A stretch of 42,983 nt of DNA from Byssothecium circinans. Lineage: Eukaryota > Ascomycota > Dothideomycetes > Pleosporales > Massarinaceae. The position numbers and the translations under genes were made by a program. The stretch is from positions 100,032-143,014 of the forward strand of contig ML977037.1 of assembly GCA_010015675.1 (NCBI GenBank). Reading direction: 5' to 3'. The stretch's first letter is position 1. Each line of letters opens with the position of its first letter. Of this stretch, positions 32,626 through 42,588 are shown piece by piece. Below the pieces are notes generated by a model. It saw only the letters and a list, made by a program, of their open reading frames with translations, was not told the DNA's origin and did no database searches.

Positions 32626-34887
32626 TCACGCCTTGAACCGAGCTTTCTCAATAGCGCTCGCTACCAAGCTGCCTCCCTTGATCATGTTGGTTGAACAAAT
32701 TATAATCCTACTTCCCCTACCCTCTCCTCCTACCTCCTTCAACTTGCTCCCAATAAACCTCAGAGCCGCGATTTCAGCCCTTGTAACACCGCCCAGGAAG
32801 AACACCACGATGGTCTTCGCAGCATCGTGCTGACTTCCGTTCAGCATGCTCCGAGCTTTGATAGCTTTCTCTTCGCCCGTTTGTCGCTCATCGAACGTAG
32901 CGCCTCGTACGTATTTGCTAGCATCATCGAAGATGCGGAGACCTTGTGCAAGCGGGTTGGATTGCACAGCTGCTCGGGGATCAGAGGGTGGTTTGATCAC
33001 GTTGGCGAGGGTCTGTTTTTGAATGATGGATTGGACGAGGCGCACTGAGAGAGGCGCATAGCCGGAAAAGGTGTAGGAGATATCGTTTGGTTCTGTCTCG
33101 TTGACCTCGTCATCCCAAAGTCGAAGCGACTTCCTGAGTGGTGTGTAATTCGTGACGGTGCCTGGTTTCGCAGCAGGTGTAGCCCCAAGACCTGAACCAC
33201 CCCGGGGTTGCAGCAGGTTCATCTTTTCAAGCGATGAGAGCGTAAGGATATGCTGAGGGCCGTAAGCCTGAATCACGGCCTTCTTGAAAGCTTCTAAGTC
33301 CTTGTGGCGCATGCCTGCATTCGTCGTGCTCTCAAGACAGAGTAGGCGTAGGATTGTGGGAAGAGGCACGTCACGATTGATCAGTTCCGTAATAGTTTCG
33401 TGCTGTGTCGTGGGATCAACACCTGACATGATGTTTTGCTGAACTTCGAGAGATCTCGTAAACACGTCTGTGTGCGTAAACTTGATGATTTCTTCAGCAA
33501 GCGAAGTGTGTAGTTTCAAGCTGGCCTGTTCAGCTTGATAGCCTGGCAACTTGGCGACAAAATCTCGGAGTTCCGAGGTCGTCTTCGCTGCCAGCTGGTT
33601 GCGCTCGGTGCTGCTTTGAAGCCGCCTGGCAGCCTTGTTGAGCATATTACCCACGATAGCGAAGTTCGAGTCGCCAAGCGTGGAGTACAGTTCGTCTTTC
33701 TGATCGATCATGATCTTGCGCTTCATACTGGTAGATGCTGAGCCGGTCTGTCCCGGTTGCGATGCTGTTCCCACGACGGAAGAGTCAACCTCAGTCTGGT
33801 TAGCGGTAATTTTGAAGACTTCATCGATCAGGCCCTCGTAGGTCAGTTGTGTGAGAAGTACTGTAGGGAAGTCGACATCTCGGTCAACAATGATGAGGCT
33901 GTCGACCATGGAGCTGGGTGTCAGTCCCAAGAATGATGGTCCGGTACTACTGGGAGATTCACCCGCAGCGACTTCGGTGCGCATGCGAATAAGTAGATCG
34001 CAAAGACGTTTGCCATTGTCACCTTTGCCGATGATTCTAGGGAAGAGCCCGCACTTTTGTTGTTGAAGCATAAGCGCTTTTGCCGCAAGGAATATTGAAG
34101 TCGGATCTTTGTGCTGATGACTATTAGCTTTCATACGTGATCAGAAGGTTCACACATACTAGATAAAGATCCGACACGGCATCTTCCAATTCGAGCGACA
34201 TGACATCATCTGCGAGCGGTACGAAGAAGAGAGGCCACTCGCTCACGCTGGCCTCACCAAGTACACCCGCTTCTTCGAGAATGTGGTCCGAGACTAAGGT
34301 GCGTCGGGGGACCCAGAAGATGGAAAATTCATGTTCGATCTGGCTATCACGGCGAATGCGCTTGATCTGATCTGTCGATTATCAGCACACAAAAGACATC
34401 CTCAACGGATTACAAAGAACGTCTCAGTATGTTTCTTGCAGAATCTCTTGATATAGGGATACAGACTGACTAGACAGCGTGGATGACATCTGTCTGGCCT
34501 GCTTTTGCTCCCAAGGCGGGCATGGCACCTGCCATCGTTGTAATAAAGTTGGAAATTGACTCACTTGCAACAGCCGTTACCGTAGTCGCTTTTTCTCCTC
34601 TTACCAAAAAGACGATATTTCGCTGCGATGAATCGACGTTCTCGTTCTCAAGGAAGAACGGCTTGTCAACGCCATACTCCTGCAGCGTCGAGAACTTGAC
34701 CAAGAGGTTCAAAGGCCCCGCGAGTGCTTTCTCAAGAATCAGGTTCTTTTTACCCCTTATCTGCATATGTTAGCATGGATCATGCCATGCAGTGATCATA
34801 TTACCTTACACCCTCGAGCAGAAGAAGCAAATCTCGGCGAGCTTTCTCAGAGATCTCCGAGGCGTTGAACGGCGCTACAGGCGCCAT
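32626..34887 (-). CDS. VPS33: Vps33, Sec1/Munc18 protein of the HOPS/CORVET tethering complexes
   Basis: Four exons (34887-34810, 34760-34565, 34371-34160, 34113-32626) give 657 residues. The donors are GTAAGG, GTGAGT and GTATGT. Intron 2 is 192 bp and reads open for some distance, but the spliced product NQIKRIRRDSQIEHEFSIFW continues as in other Vps33 proteins. Recognisable SM-family blocks are LQEYGVDKPFFLENENVD, FWVPRRTLVSDHILEEAGVLGE, DPTSIFLAAKALMLQQ, PRIIGKGDNGKRLCDLLIRM, SLIIVDRDVDFPTVLLTQLTYEGLIDE and the C-terminal FFLGGVTRAEIAALRFI. Vps33 binds SNARE bundles and tethers endosomes and vacuoles. Its neighbour VTA1 acts in the same route. The start at 34887 gives MAPVAPFNASEISEKARRDL. 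Confidence 0.9.
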
Positions 34888-35626
34888 CGCGTACGTATCA
34901 GGGGATATTTATTGTTAGGCGCAGAGGCATGATGATCTAGACGTCGCTGCCTTTGATGCGAGGTTGGTGGTTGGTGTGCTGGTGGGATCCAGATGTCGTG
35001 CAGCACTGGCACGTGCACATCTTTAGTAAGCGAGCCTTCAAAATCTCGGAAAATACCTTGTGGTAAGCTGGACAACTGGAGGCAGTCGCGTTACTTCATA
35101 TGTACATATATATGAATTGAACTTCTAGATTTGGGCAGATTACTAGATACTGTGTGCCCTTTGGCAGAATTTTGCAGCGTATGCTGGTTGGCTATTTTTC
35201 GAGATTTTGCTACCGCGAGAATCAGGTTTAGGTTCAGGTTCAAGTTGAAACTGAGTTGATTCAGAAACTTGGCTGCGATCGATACTTTGATAAGGCGCTT
35301 ATCAGATTTACCGGATTAGGTATGTACACCCCCAGTTAGGTTGTGCTCTTGCGGTAGTGGATTTTCGGGACATAGGCAATTCAAAGTACAATGTGCGGTG
35401 CTCCAGCCAGAGGTTAAATTTCAGTTTGGTGATTTCCCGAGATGATGTTTCCATGAAAGGCTGCACATATATGGTCGCAAAGAAGTTATTTTAATTATGT
35501 AAATTTGTTGTGTACAAATTCTCCTATCTCTATGTACTATCCTGGGTATACAGCGAGTCTTGACCAATATAGAAGGAAGGGCTCAGGTATTCATTAGATC
35601 GTATCTTACATTTCCATACAGACAGC
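34888..35626. other. Intergenic region between VTA1 stop and VPS33 start
   Basis: 740 bp holding the VPS33 promoter and the VTA1 3' untranslated region. A short imperfect repeat of GGTTTA/GGTTCA units lies near 35224-35245. No supportable gene is seen. Confidence 0.45.
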
Positions 35627-37013
35627 TCAATTCGCACCCAACGCTCGCAAGGCCAACCTGAGCTGGTTGACGGCGGTGTTGACGTCCTCAAAGTTCAGTG
35701 CCGAAATAGCCCATCTTGCATGCTTGGTGGCGTCCGCCTGAGCATCCTCGTCGGTTCTAAAAGGACCTTGATGCAAAGCCTGCGGTGGTAGTTGCGTCGA
35801 TTGACTGTACTGCTGAGGCTGATTGTACTGGTGTTGGGAAGGTGGTGGCTGGAACGTCTGGGGTTGTTGTGGGGGTTGAGGTTGGATCGGTGAAGCAAAG
35901 GATGGCTGCTGTGGGGGTGACCGATACGGGTTCTGTGGGGGAGGGGATTGCTGCGAAAATTGCTGGGCTGGGGGAGGCGATGATGGGTTTTGGTAGAAGT
36001 TGTGCGGGTCTGGTGGTGCCTGGGGCGCTTGGGGCATTTGAGATCCGGTAGGCAACGTAGAGCTGTTAAGCGGACTGGCCATGGGCTCGTCCTGCATGGA
36101 CGGAGCTGTGGGTAAGCTCGGCACTGCAGCGCCCGCGGTAAATGTCGGCACGTCGACCCTTGGAAAGTACCCCCCGCCCACCGAACCAACCGAGCCCTGA
36201 CGCGATTTTGCGGGCTGCGAGATGGGCGAGACGTCTCGATAACCGCTGGGCGCCGAGGGGTAGTTCGATGGAGGCGGTGATACCTTGGGGGCTGAGAATG
36301 TGGGAGAGGGATGTGCGGAGGTATTGGGGACCGTCTCAACGTAAGACTGATACGGGTTGTGTGTAGGCGGTGGTCCATTGTTCTGGTTTATGCCTTGTAC
36401 CTCTGGGTCGTTGGGATCCAGGGCGGGGGGGGAGGAAGCCTGTGGCGGAGGCTCGTGGACGGGGTTTGTGAGGTTAGGATCTTCGCCCGCCTGGAGGGCT
36501 TTGATGATGCGCACGGCGTGGTACTTTGCAAACGTCTGTTTCGATTTGATCTCGGGCTCTGTGTCCTTCTGCCATATCGCCAGCATCTCGAGGAATGTGG
36601 CAGCGGCAAGTAACGTGTCAGGTGTGTTCTTGGTGACGGCGTTCGCAGCCATTTCCCGGTCGCCCTTTGCAAAAGTCTGCAACGCGAATTGCTCGCAGTA
36701 GGCAGACGCAGCCACCTCGTCCAGTATGGCATCCTCAGTCGGGTTCTCTGCCTTTGTGCGCTCGAGCGTCTCCATGAGGTCGGTCGTGTAGGTGGTGCAT
36801 TCTGCGTCGGCCGTGTGGAGGTTTGCGCTGATGATCTTCTGTACGATGTAGAAGCGTACTGGCGCATCGTCAGCATCTCTTCGTGCAGTCATGGGTTGAG
36901 GGGCACATACACCAGTAGGAGATGATGGGCTTGTGGTTATCCAGCTGGGCGGCCCTCTTGGCAAAGGGCGCAATCTGCGCGGCCTTGAGCTTCGCTGGTA
37001 TGTTGTCCGCCAT
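35627..37013 (-). CDS. VTA1: Vta1/LIP5, Vps4 cofactor in multivesicular body sorting
   Basis: Two exons (37013-36911 and 36858-35627, intron 52 bp with donor GTATGT) give 444 residues. The N-terminus MADNIPAKLKAAQIAPFAKR and HKPIISYWLRFYIVQKIIS form the start of the tandem MIT-like domain (about residues 1-160), which binds ESCRT-III proteins. A long Pro/Gln/Ser-rich linker follows (about 165-395). The last 45 residues, from DEDAQADATKHARWAISALNF to LALRALGAN, are the Vta1 C-terminal dimerisation and Vps4-binding domain. The exon-2 frame stays open upstream through the intron, which would give a false, longer N-terminus starting near 37195; the spliced version is clearly the family form. It diverges from the PDI gene over 297 bp. 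Confidence 0.9.
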
Positions 37014-37310
37014 GTCGAGGACGGGGATGGGTGTGATGAACGGGTTCTGGATGGCCCAGGTGCAGTGGGAACTGGAAAGGTACCTGGGGAGAGCACAGTA
37101 GTGAATGGAGCTAAGGCCTGATCCCTGCTTCCCCGCAGCCCCTCGCTAAAGCCTAAAGCTACAGTTGCAGGTGAGAGCTTCAGCAGAAAGGACAACTTGC
37201 AACAAGCATTGCTTTCATTATGTGACCGCCACTACATAAGCAACACGCCCAACCTCGAGTCTTGCTGTCTAGTCCATCACCCACTTACCATAACTGCCCA
37301 TACCTCCACC
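37014..37310. promoter_or_regulatory. Shared divergent promoter region of VTA1 and the PDI gene
   Basis: Only 297 bp separate the two start codons, so both promoters and leaders overlap or abut. The PDI side ends in CATACCTCCACCATGG, a strong start context. I looked for an unfolded-protein-response type element and cannot point to one with confidence. Confidence 0.5.
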
Positions 37311-38823
37311 ATGGTGCGCTCCACCTCTCTCGTCGCAGCCGCCGCTGCTCTTGCTCTTCACGCCCACGCCGAAAGCTTGTACTCGAAGAAGTCCGCCGTC
37401 CTCCAGATCACCGGCGCAGACTATGACCGCGTCATTGCAAAGTCGAACTACACATCAGTATGTACATCCAGAGACCAAGCTCCACTCCGACACTAACATT
37501 GCCCAGATCGTCGAGTTCTACGCGCCATGGTGCGGCCACTGCAAGAACCTCCAACCACAATACGAAAAGGCCGCAAAGTCCCTCGCCGGGATCGCCAAAG
37601 TCGCCGCTGTGAACTGCGATGACGAGATCAACAAGCCGTTCTGCGGCCAGATGGGCGTCCAAGGCTTCCCTACCCTCAAGATCGTGCGACCGAGCAAGAA
37701 GGCGGGAAAGCCTACGGTAGAAGACTACCAAGGTCAGCGACAGGCCAAGGCCATTGTGGATACGGTCAAGGACAAGGTTCCCAACATCGTAAAGAGGGTC
37801 AAGGACGACAAGCTGGATGAGTGGCTGGAGGAGAACAAGGACAGCGCAAAGGCCATTTTGTTCAGCGACAAGGGCCTGGTCAGTGCTACGTTGAGGGCGT
37901 TGGCGATTGACTTCGATGGCATCGTTTCCGTAGCCCAGATCAAGAAGTCTGAAGCAAAAGCAGTGGAGAAGTATGGCATTGACAAGTTCCCTTCGCTGGT
38001 GCTCATCCCCGCGGGCGCCACTGAGGCTATCAAGCACGAGGGCGAGGTGACCAAGGAGGCCATGGTCAAGTTCCTCTCCCAAGTGGCACCGCCAAATCCC
38101 GACTGCCCAGAACCGAAGGCGAAAAAGGCCAAGGCCAAAAAAGACGACAAGAAGAAAGAGTCCAAGTCATCGTCCAAGTTCGCCAAAGCTTCGGCTTCAC
38201 ACAAGTCCGAAGATGCTTCATCTGCGGCCACCTCAGCCAAGCACGAGACCGTAGAGGAGGCCAACCAGCCCACAGAGTCTCCAGATGCTAACGTCAAGCC
38301 CGAAGATGCCCCAGAGCCTATCGAAATTCCCAAGGAGGATTTGAAGCCTACCATCCCCATTGTTACCGATGCCACCGAGCTCCAGGCTTCGTGTCTAAAC
38401 GAGAAGCGCACGACTTGCATTCTTGCCATCCTGCCCAAGGACGAAACCTCCGAGACCGCCACGACTGCCGTTGACTCTCTTGCCTCCATCCATAAGAAGC
38501 ACGATGCACGCAAAAGTCACCTCTTCCCGTTCATCGCTGTCCCCGCTTCCAACCCACTTGCATCATCGCTGCTCAAAGAGCTCTCACTTGGTAGTGAGGA
38601 CCAGGTTCATCTCATTGCGACCCACGGCAAACGAAGTTGGTACAAGAAGTACTCGGGTACTAGCTTTAGCGCCACGGAAGTGGAGCAGTGGGTTGACGCG
38701 ATTCGCATGGGTGAGGGGAAGAAAGAGAAGCTTCCTGAATCGCTGTTGGCTGCTAAGGAAGACGCTACCGAGCAGGCACCTCCCAAGCCCGCTGATGAGG
38801 TTCCCGAGCATGGCGAGTTGTAG
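37311..38823 (+). CDS. ER protein disulfide isomerase, PrpA/Mpd1-like
   Basis: Two exons (37311-37457 and 37507-38823, intron 49 bp) give 487 residues. Residues 1-20 are a signal peptide (MVRSTSLVAAAAALALHAHA). The thioredoxin domain has EFYAPWCGHCKNLQPQYEKA with the redox pair C58/C61, then GVQGFPTLK with the cis-proline. A second thioredoxin-like fold without active cysteines follows (IKKSEAKAVEKYGIDKFPSLVLI). A lysine-rich, low-complexity stretch (about residues 245-275: KKAKAKKDDKKKE) and an acidic part lead to a third region. The C-terminus is HGEL, a variant of the HDEL/KDEL retrieval signal. It should oxidise and isomerise disulfides of secreted proteins. The lysine-rich insert is longer than in yeast Mpd1. 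Confidence 0.87.
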
Positions 38824-39554
38824 AGGGACATTGGTACAAAAGCCCACTTCGGAGTCCTTTGTTGCTTCGCTTAGCGATAGAGGGTATGTATAACATAGCT
38901 TTCGTGCAACCGATTAATGGTATGTTTTGCATCTTTGATCATTTCACTGTGTTTCCATTCTCAAGTCATTTTCCCATTACTATACTTCTTCAGAGAACAA
39001 GTGGCCTACTACGGTATTGTTGACTTCAAGCTTTTTGAGAAGAACAGGGCGGAATGCGAACAAGAAGAGAGAGATGCTATCGACAATTGATGTAATATGG
39101 AGCACGCCTCGCAACTTGTTTCCTGTTTAGGTAATATTCATTGCCCCCAAAGCTCCAGCCTCAACGCTGTACCACGACAGACGGACCCCGCATGCATCAG
39201 GCGGGGCGGGGGTGCCTCGCAGTTGGTTGTATATAATACTCCCTCATTCTCACATACAAGGGAAATTATAGGGGTCCTTTAGACCTTCTTTCGGGGCTTA
39301 GCAAATGAGCTACTCGCGCCAAGCACCATCTCGCTCACCGAGGAGTATTGGCTATACCATATGTAGGTTTCACAACATTAGGTACTTCGTCGAGTGTGAC
39401 AACAAGTAATATAATGCAAACATATCCGTGGTACGCTGGGGGATGAAGACAAGGGGGCCGCAGGCCCTGAGTGCTCTTAAAGAGGCCTCTCTCTCCAGGT
39501 GCGCTGTATGCGTTTTGCTCTGTGATATCCATCTCAATCCATCTAGACCCCACA
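38824..39554. other. Intergenic region before the membrane-protein gene
   Basis: About 730 bp holding the PDI 3' untranslated region and the promoter of the next gene. TATATAATA near 39230 is a possible TATA-like element but lies more than 300 bp from the ATG. No supportable gene is seen. Confidence 0.45.
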
Positions 39555-40402
39555 ATGTCGGATTTTTCCTGGGTCTTTCCTCCGGGCGACCCAACAGACC
39601 TCGGTGACCCAGCAATGATTGGGCCAGTGTATTTTAACGATGAAATCGTGTTACAATTCACTCCTGCAAACAAGGAAGTTAAAATTGACATGGCGTGTGA
39701 TAGTAAGTACGCGCAAGCATAAGGTGATAGGGAAGATGTTAATCAAGGTTGACTGTAGTTTATTATGTCGGTCAACGCAAGTTCAACAGTTCACCGTCCC
39801 ACTGGCGTATCACGGAGGCGTCTTCAATCAAGTTTCCCGAGTGCCATTTCGCATTTGCGGATGCTGCCCATGGCAATGGAAAGGTTTTCCAGTACATTTA
39901 CACGGCGAATCCCGAGGGCTCGAAAACTTGGAGTGCTACGCAAAGCCCGTTGAAAACACCATCTGGGACTTCCACTTCAGGCAGTAGTAGTACGGCCACG
40001 AACACTGCCATTTCTGCAACAACTAGCGACTCCCGAACCGTTGTCAATTCGGATGGGCTCTCCACAGCATCAAAGACAACCATTTTCACAAATCAGACGT
40101 CGGCTTCAAGCACAACCGTACCTGCTACCGGGGATGGTTCGAAAAGCAGAGCTTTGGAAATTGGCCTCGGAGTCGGGATCTCAGTTGCTGTCCTAGTCAT
40201 CATATCCCTTGTGATATTTCTTCTTCTCAAACGGCGCAAACTTCTCCTGCCGCAAAGCAGGGACGACTCTGGAGTCCCTTCTACACCCAAAATGGAGATG
40301 GATGCTTCGTACGCACAGCTCACCGAGTTGGATGGAAATAGCACGGGCAGGGTAGTTGTGCACGAGATGCTGGTTCCAAAGCAAGCGACGGAGCTTGCTT
40401 GA
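39555..40402 (+). CDS. Ser/Thr-rich single-pass membrane protein, function unknown
   Basis: Two exons (39555-39702 and 39759-40402, intron 56 bp with donor GTAAGT) give 263 residues. The N-terminal 110 residues (FSWVFPPGDPTDLGDP, YYVGQRKFNSSPSHWRI) look like a small extracellular beta-rich domain common in ascomycete membrane proteins. Residues about 115-178 are Ser/Thr-rich and probably O-glycosylated. One membrane helix follows at about 181-207 (LEIGLGVGISVAVLVIISLV) with the stop-transfer KRRK after it. The cytoplasmic tail of about 55 residues contains SYAQL and a Glu-rich part. There is no classical signal peptide from the ATG at 39555; an in-frame ATG at 39471 would add 28 residues with a weak hydrophobic part. 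The layout resembles cell-wall stress sensors, but the Cys-rich WSC domain is missing. Confidence 0.68.
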
Positions 40403-40751
40403 TTGTTTCCATCGAGGACCTTCAACTCGGACGGCTTTAATCGCTCGTCGGCTTCTCGATGATGTATTGCGGGAACCGGGCAGCAAGAGCATGGCAATAC
40501 TGTGTGTTGCCTCGCAATTTCAGCGGCTGATTGTACACAATCTCGAGGGCTAGCAAAAGAGCTAGCATAACGTGGGGTACTGCGCTTGGTTATCGCTCCC
40601 CGTTTAGTAAGATGAGGAAAATTCCATATATGTGCCGCCTTCCGTCATCTTTCTGGCCACTTTCGTCCGGCCTTCAGCTCGCAGCGATGTATATCCAGTA
40701 TTGTCGACATCGATAGATCTGAGCAATTCGACCATAGGGAGAAGATCATCG
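40403..40751. other. Interval between convergent membrane-protein and Ulp1-like genes
   Basis: About 350 bp with no gene seen; only the two 3' ends. Confidence 0.45.
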
Positions 40752-42201
40752 TCATGTGGAGAAGATGAAGCCATGTTGGGGGATGCCGTCTGGGTTTACT
40801 GCTGTAGCGATTCTTCGGACGATTTTCAGTCTGTATTCAGCGGCGACGCGTTCACTGTCAAGGTGGTCCTCGAAGCACTGACTTTCCAGTGCTTGAAGGG
40901 TATGGACTCCGCAGTCTCCGTTTTTCTGCGTCACCCACTCGGCCTGCTCCACTTCAACACCTATCCACTGTCCGAAGCCAGGCAGATATTCAGCAACAAT
41001 GTCGACTATTTTTGGTAGGAGGGAGGCAAACCTTGTCGCTGTACCCTGTTCCTCCACGTCTCTGCGTGTGAAGAATTCGGGTAAACTCGGTCGCCCGAAT
41101 TAGGGCAGATAATCGCCTGGTACAGCCCGAAGTTGGACATAGGCAGGTAGAAAACCCCAGCCTTAGGAGGCTTCTCACACGCTTCCATAATCCAGTCAAT
41201 GACCGATGTCGTCAACCCACCTCCCTGCTGCCCCCCTCTCTTGAACGCTACCGAGTCGACGTCGCCTAGTCGTAGCCCAACTCGACGAAGCTGTGCAAAT
41301 GGAGGGGTCTCGTGTGCAGTAGGGTCGGGCTCGTAGCTAGATATAACGTGCACATAGATGCTGTATAGGTATGATGCGAGGTGGGAGGAGTTGGCGTAAC
41401 CTTCGTAGTGTAGATAGTCAACGTATGGTTCGAAATTTTGTAAATCTGTTTTCCGTTTGCGAATACCTATTGCTGGAATGTAGGCTTGAAGTTCTGAATA
41501 CGCGAATTGAATTCCGAAAGACGCAGCGAACCTATTCATAGCGCTTAGTGCAGAATAGCTAGCTTCTCTTGCTCTCTCCGTGGTGAACGGATGGTTTTCT
41601 AGAGTACTCGCATCTTTGCCTTGCCCTTGCCTTCATCCTCAAGAGGCGACGAACCACTCAGGGGATTGACCGGGCTGATTGGTTGAATCTCCGTATTTTC
41701 CTTTTCCATTTTACGGTGCAGGGTGGTGGACTCATCAACATCGCGAGGCCAAGATAGAGCCGACGGTTCCCTCGGGGGATTGACCGAGCTGGCTGGTTGG
41801 ATCTCTGCACTTTCCACTCCACGGTGTAGATTGGTGGGGGGCGAGTCCAGAGTATGGTTGGCCGAAGCTTGGGTTGAGGGTTTTTCAGGGGTATGTGCGC
41901 TCAACGACCCAGGAGTAGAAGGCTCGGTAGGGGCGCGATGCAAGAACCGGGAACCCTGGGGGGAAAAGGTCTTAAAGAGAGTGCCATCGAGAGGGACGTC
42001 AGCATCGGGGTCTCGAAGGAGGTCTGTGGCGACTAATTCGTGACGGCTGTATAGGTCAGAGGCCTTGTACGATTCAAGGTATTCGGACTCTTCCAAGCTC
42101 TGTGGGACTAGCACCGCGATATTGGAATGGAGTTGGTCTTCAAGCTCGCGATACCGGCGCTCGCGAGGGTCAGGCGGTAGCCTGCGGCGGCGTTGTGTCA
42201 T
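40752..42201 (-). pseudogene. Ulp1/C48-protease-like gene, frame-broken or unresolved
   Basis: Three minus-strand open frames follow each other. 42201-41599 starts MTQRRRRLPPDPRERRYREL and is Pro/Ser-rich. About 41620-41006 is in another frame and includes DASTLENHPFTTERAREASY and SVIDWIMEACEKPPKAGVFY. About 41090-40752 is in yet another frame and includes LLPKIVDIVAEYLPGF and TQKNGDCGVHTLQAL. The last block resembles the end of the Ulp1/C48 fold, where Q-x-N-x-x-[DN]-C-G carries the oxyanion Gln and catalytic Cys, although one residue is lacking between N and D. I cannot find the expected His-Trp block between the second and third frames, and no intron of normal size joins the frames well. 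It may be a decayed gene, possibly transposon-linked, since it lies 235 bp from a transposon. An intact gene with odd introns is not excluded. Confidence 0.4.
41662..41838 (-). repeat. Two diverged direct copies of about 65 bp inside the Ulp1-like gene
   Basis: The copies lie at about 41662-41729 and 41776-41838. Both contain GGGATTGACC followed by a CTG/TTGG-rich part and then ACGGTG. In protein they give LHRKMEKENTEIQPISPVNP and LHRGVESAEIQPASSVNP. It is a local duplication within the disordered N-terminal region. Confidence 0.7.
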
Positions 42202-42435
42202 TGGAGGAAATGCAGGGACTGAAATAACGACCCTAGGCAGGGAAGGGGCGGGCTAATAGGTAGGACGCAGGGACGCAAGGAGCAGGAAAAGGAGCGAAAG
42301 ATCAACCACGGAGGGTACAGGCAGTAAAGAAGAGAGGCGAAGGGTTGCAGAATGTAATTAAGGGGATGGAGGTGTGGTAGGCTAGAGAGGTAATGTTGCG
42401 ATAACATTGAAGAAGGTTCAGCCGAGTGGTGAGTA
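42202..42435. other. Interval between the Ulp1-like gene and the right transposon
   Basis: Purine-rich on + (AGGAAAAGGAGCGAAAG near 42281-42300). No gene is seen; probably the leader or promoter of the Ulp1-like gene. Confidence 0.4.
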
Positions 42436-42448
42436 CCCTGCGTGACGG

Positions 42449-42472
42449 CGTAACGCCCAGGACGGCGTAACG
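42449..42472 (-). repeat. Subterminal direct repeat of the right transposon
   Basis: GACGGCGTAACGCCC occurs twice in tandem-like arrangement, with the CGTAACG cores at 42449-42455 and 42466-42472 (17 bp apart). Each copy is also partly palindromic (GGCGTAACGCC). Probably transposase binding sites. Confidence 0.55.
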
Positions 42473-42588
42473 CCCGCTCCGAACACCAAAATCAACACTA
42501 CAACATGAAGCTATTGAGCCACGTACAATAGCTATTATTATAAGAGTTTTTAGTGTTAAGCTCCATAGGCCCTAATTAGTATATATAG

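Noticed and set aside
37014..37195. N-terminal extension of VTA1 on the minus strand
   Set aside because: It reads through the 52-bp intron in the exon-2 frame. The spliced start MADNIPAKLK matches the family.
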